Positions 61,065 to 61,163 of a stretch of DNA of 61,163 nt are shown one piece after another (position 1 is the first letter of the stretch; the number at the start of each line of letters is the position of its first letter). The position numbers and the translations under genes were made by a program. The stretch is from Herbaspirillum sp. ASV7. GTDB taxonomy: Bacteria; Pseudomonadota; Gammaproteobacteria; Burkholderiales; Burkholderiaceae_D. Where the stretch lies: NCBI RefSeq assembly GCF_016429215.1, contig NZ_JAELUH010000031.1, positions 1 through 61,163 of the forward strand, in the 5' to 3' direction. The notes under the pieces are model-generated. The model searched no databases. It was not told the DNA's origin and saw only the letters and a list, made by a program, of their open reading frames with translations.

Positions 61065-61163
<99 letters not shown>

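Overview
The window is GC-rich, with dense operons and many LysR/MFS/porin gene sets. The protein repertoire (Burkholderia-type porins, ACS-family transporters, gallate and indole-acetate style aromatic catabolism, plant sugar-acid catabolism) fits a plant-associated betaproteobacterium of the Oxalobacteraceae, most likely Herbaspirillum or a close relative. This is an inference from gene content; no rRNA or tRNA gene is present to settle it. The right end is not biological: the last 99 bases are a Nextera transposase adapter, an index-like stretch and 53 G, so the contig ends inside a repeated REP element at about 61064.

Layout. 1-4.2 kb: a truncated gene, a small antisense ORF, a DHA2-like MFS exporter divergent from a cysteine-rich (possibly Fe-S) winged-helix regulator, an unrecognised 285-residue protein, and a MazEF toxin-antitoxin pair. 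4.2-10.2 kb: a five-gene minus-strand operon (MFS, ApnO, RuBisCO-like protein, DUF1537 kinase, GntR regulator) that matches D-apionate catabolism, with a GGTATA palindrome at its promoter. 10.2-15.2 kb: a Phd/RelE module, an Fsr-like MFS, a LysR regulator divergent from an L-2-keto-3-deoxyarabonate dehydratase-type protein, and a flavin reductase. 15.2-28.1 kb: a 2152-residue secreted repeat protein (DUF11 and SdrD-B-like modules), next to two response regulators, a 7TM hybrid histidine kinase and a GGEEF diguanylate cyclase. 28.1-33.6 kb: MFS, amidase, RidA and FAD amine/amino-acid oxidase, divergent from a LysR regulator. 33.6-42.7 kb: a gallate cluster (porin, membrane protein, aldolase GalC, LigJ-type hydratase, tautomerase GalD, a LysR regulator with two HTH domains, transporter GalT, dioxygenase GalA). 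42.8-60.9 kb: a class II aldolase, then an indole-3-acetate (iac-type) region in two arms. One minus-strand arm holds iacA-iacB-iacE-livK-livH-livMG-livF and a ketopantoate-reductase-like gene. The second arm, on the plus strand, holds iacH-iacC-iacD and a reductase. Between them lie a PAS histidine kinase, a porin and a LysR regulator.

How the parts work together. Three complete-looking catabolic modules (apionate, gallate, indole-acetate) each carry their own transporter and regulator, and the aromatic ones also have a porin. The indole-acetate region imports substrate by a Liv-type ABC transporter, oxidises it with a flavin-dependent IacA, then uses a Rieske dioxygenase (IacCD with a phthalate-type reductase) and an amidase-family hydrolase. 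An identical 14-mer lies upstream of the porin and upstream of iacH, suggesting one regulator controls both. Paired, inverted REP elements with a GTAG-containing core recur five times between operons, and a sixth marks the contig end.
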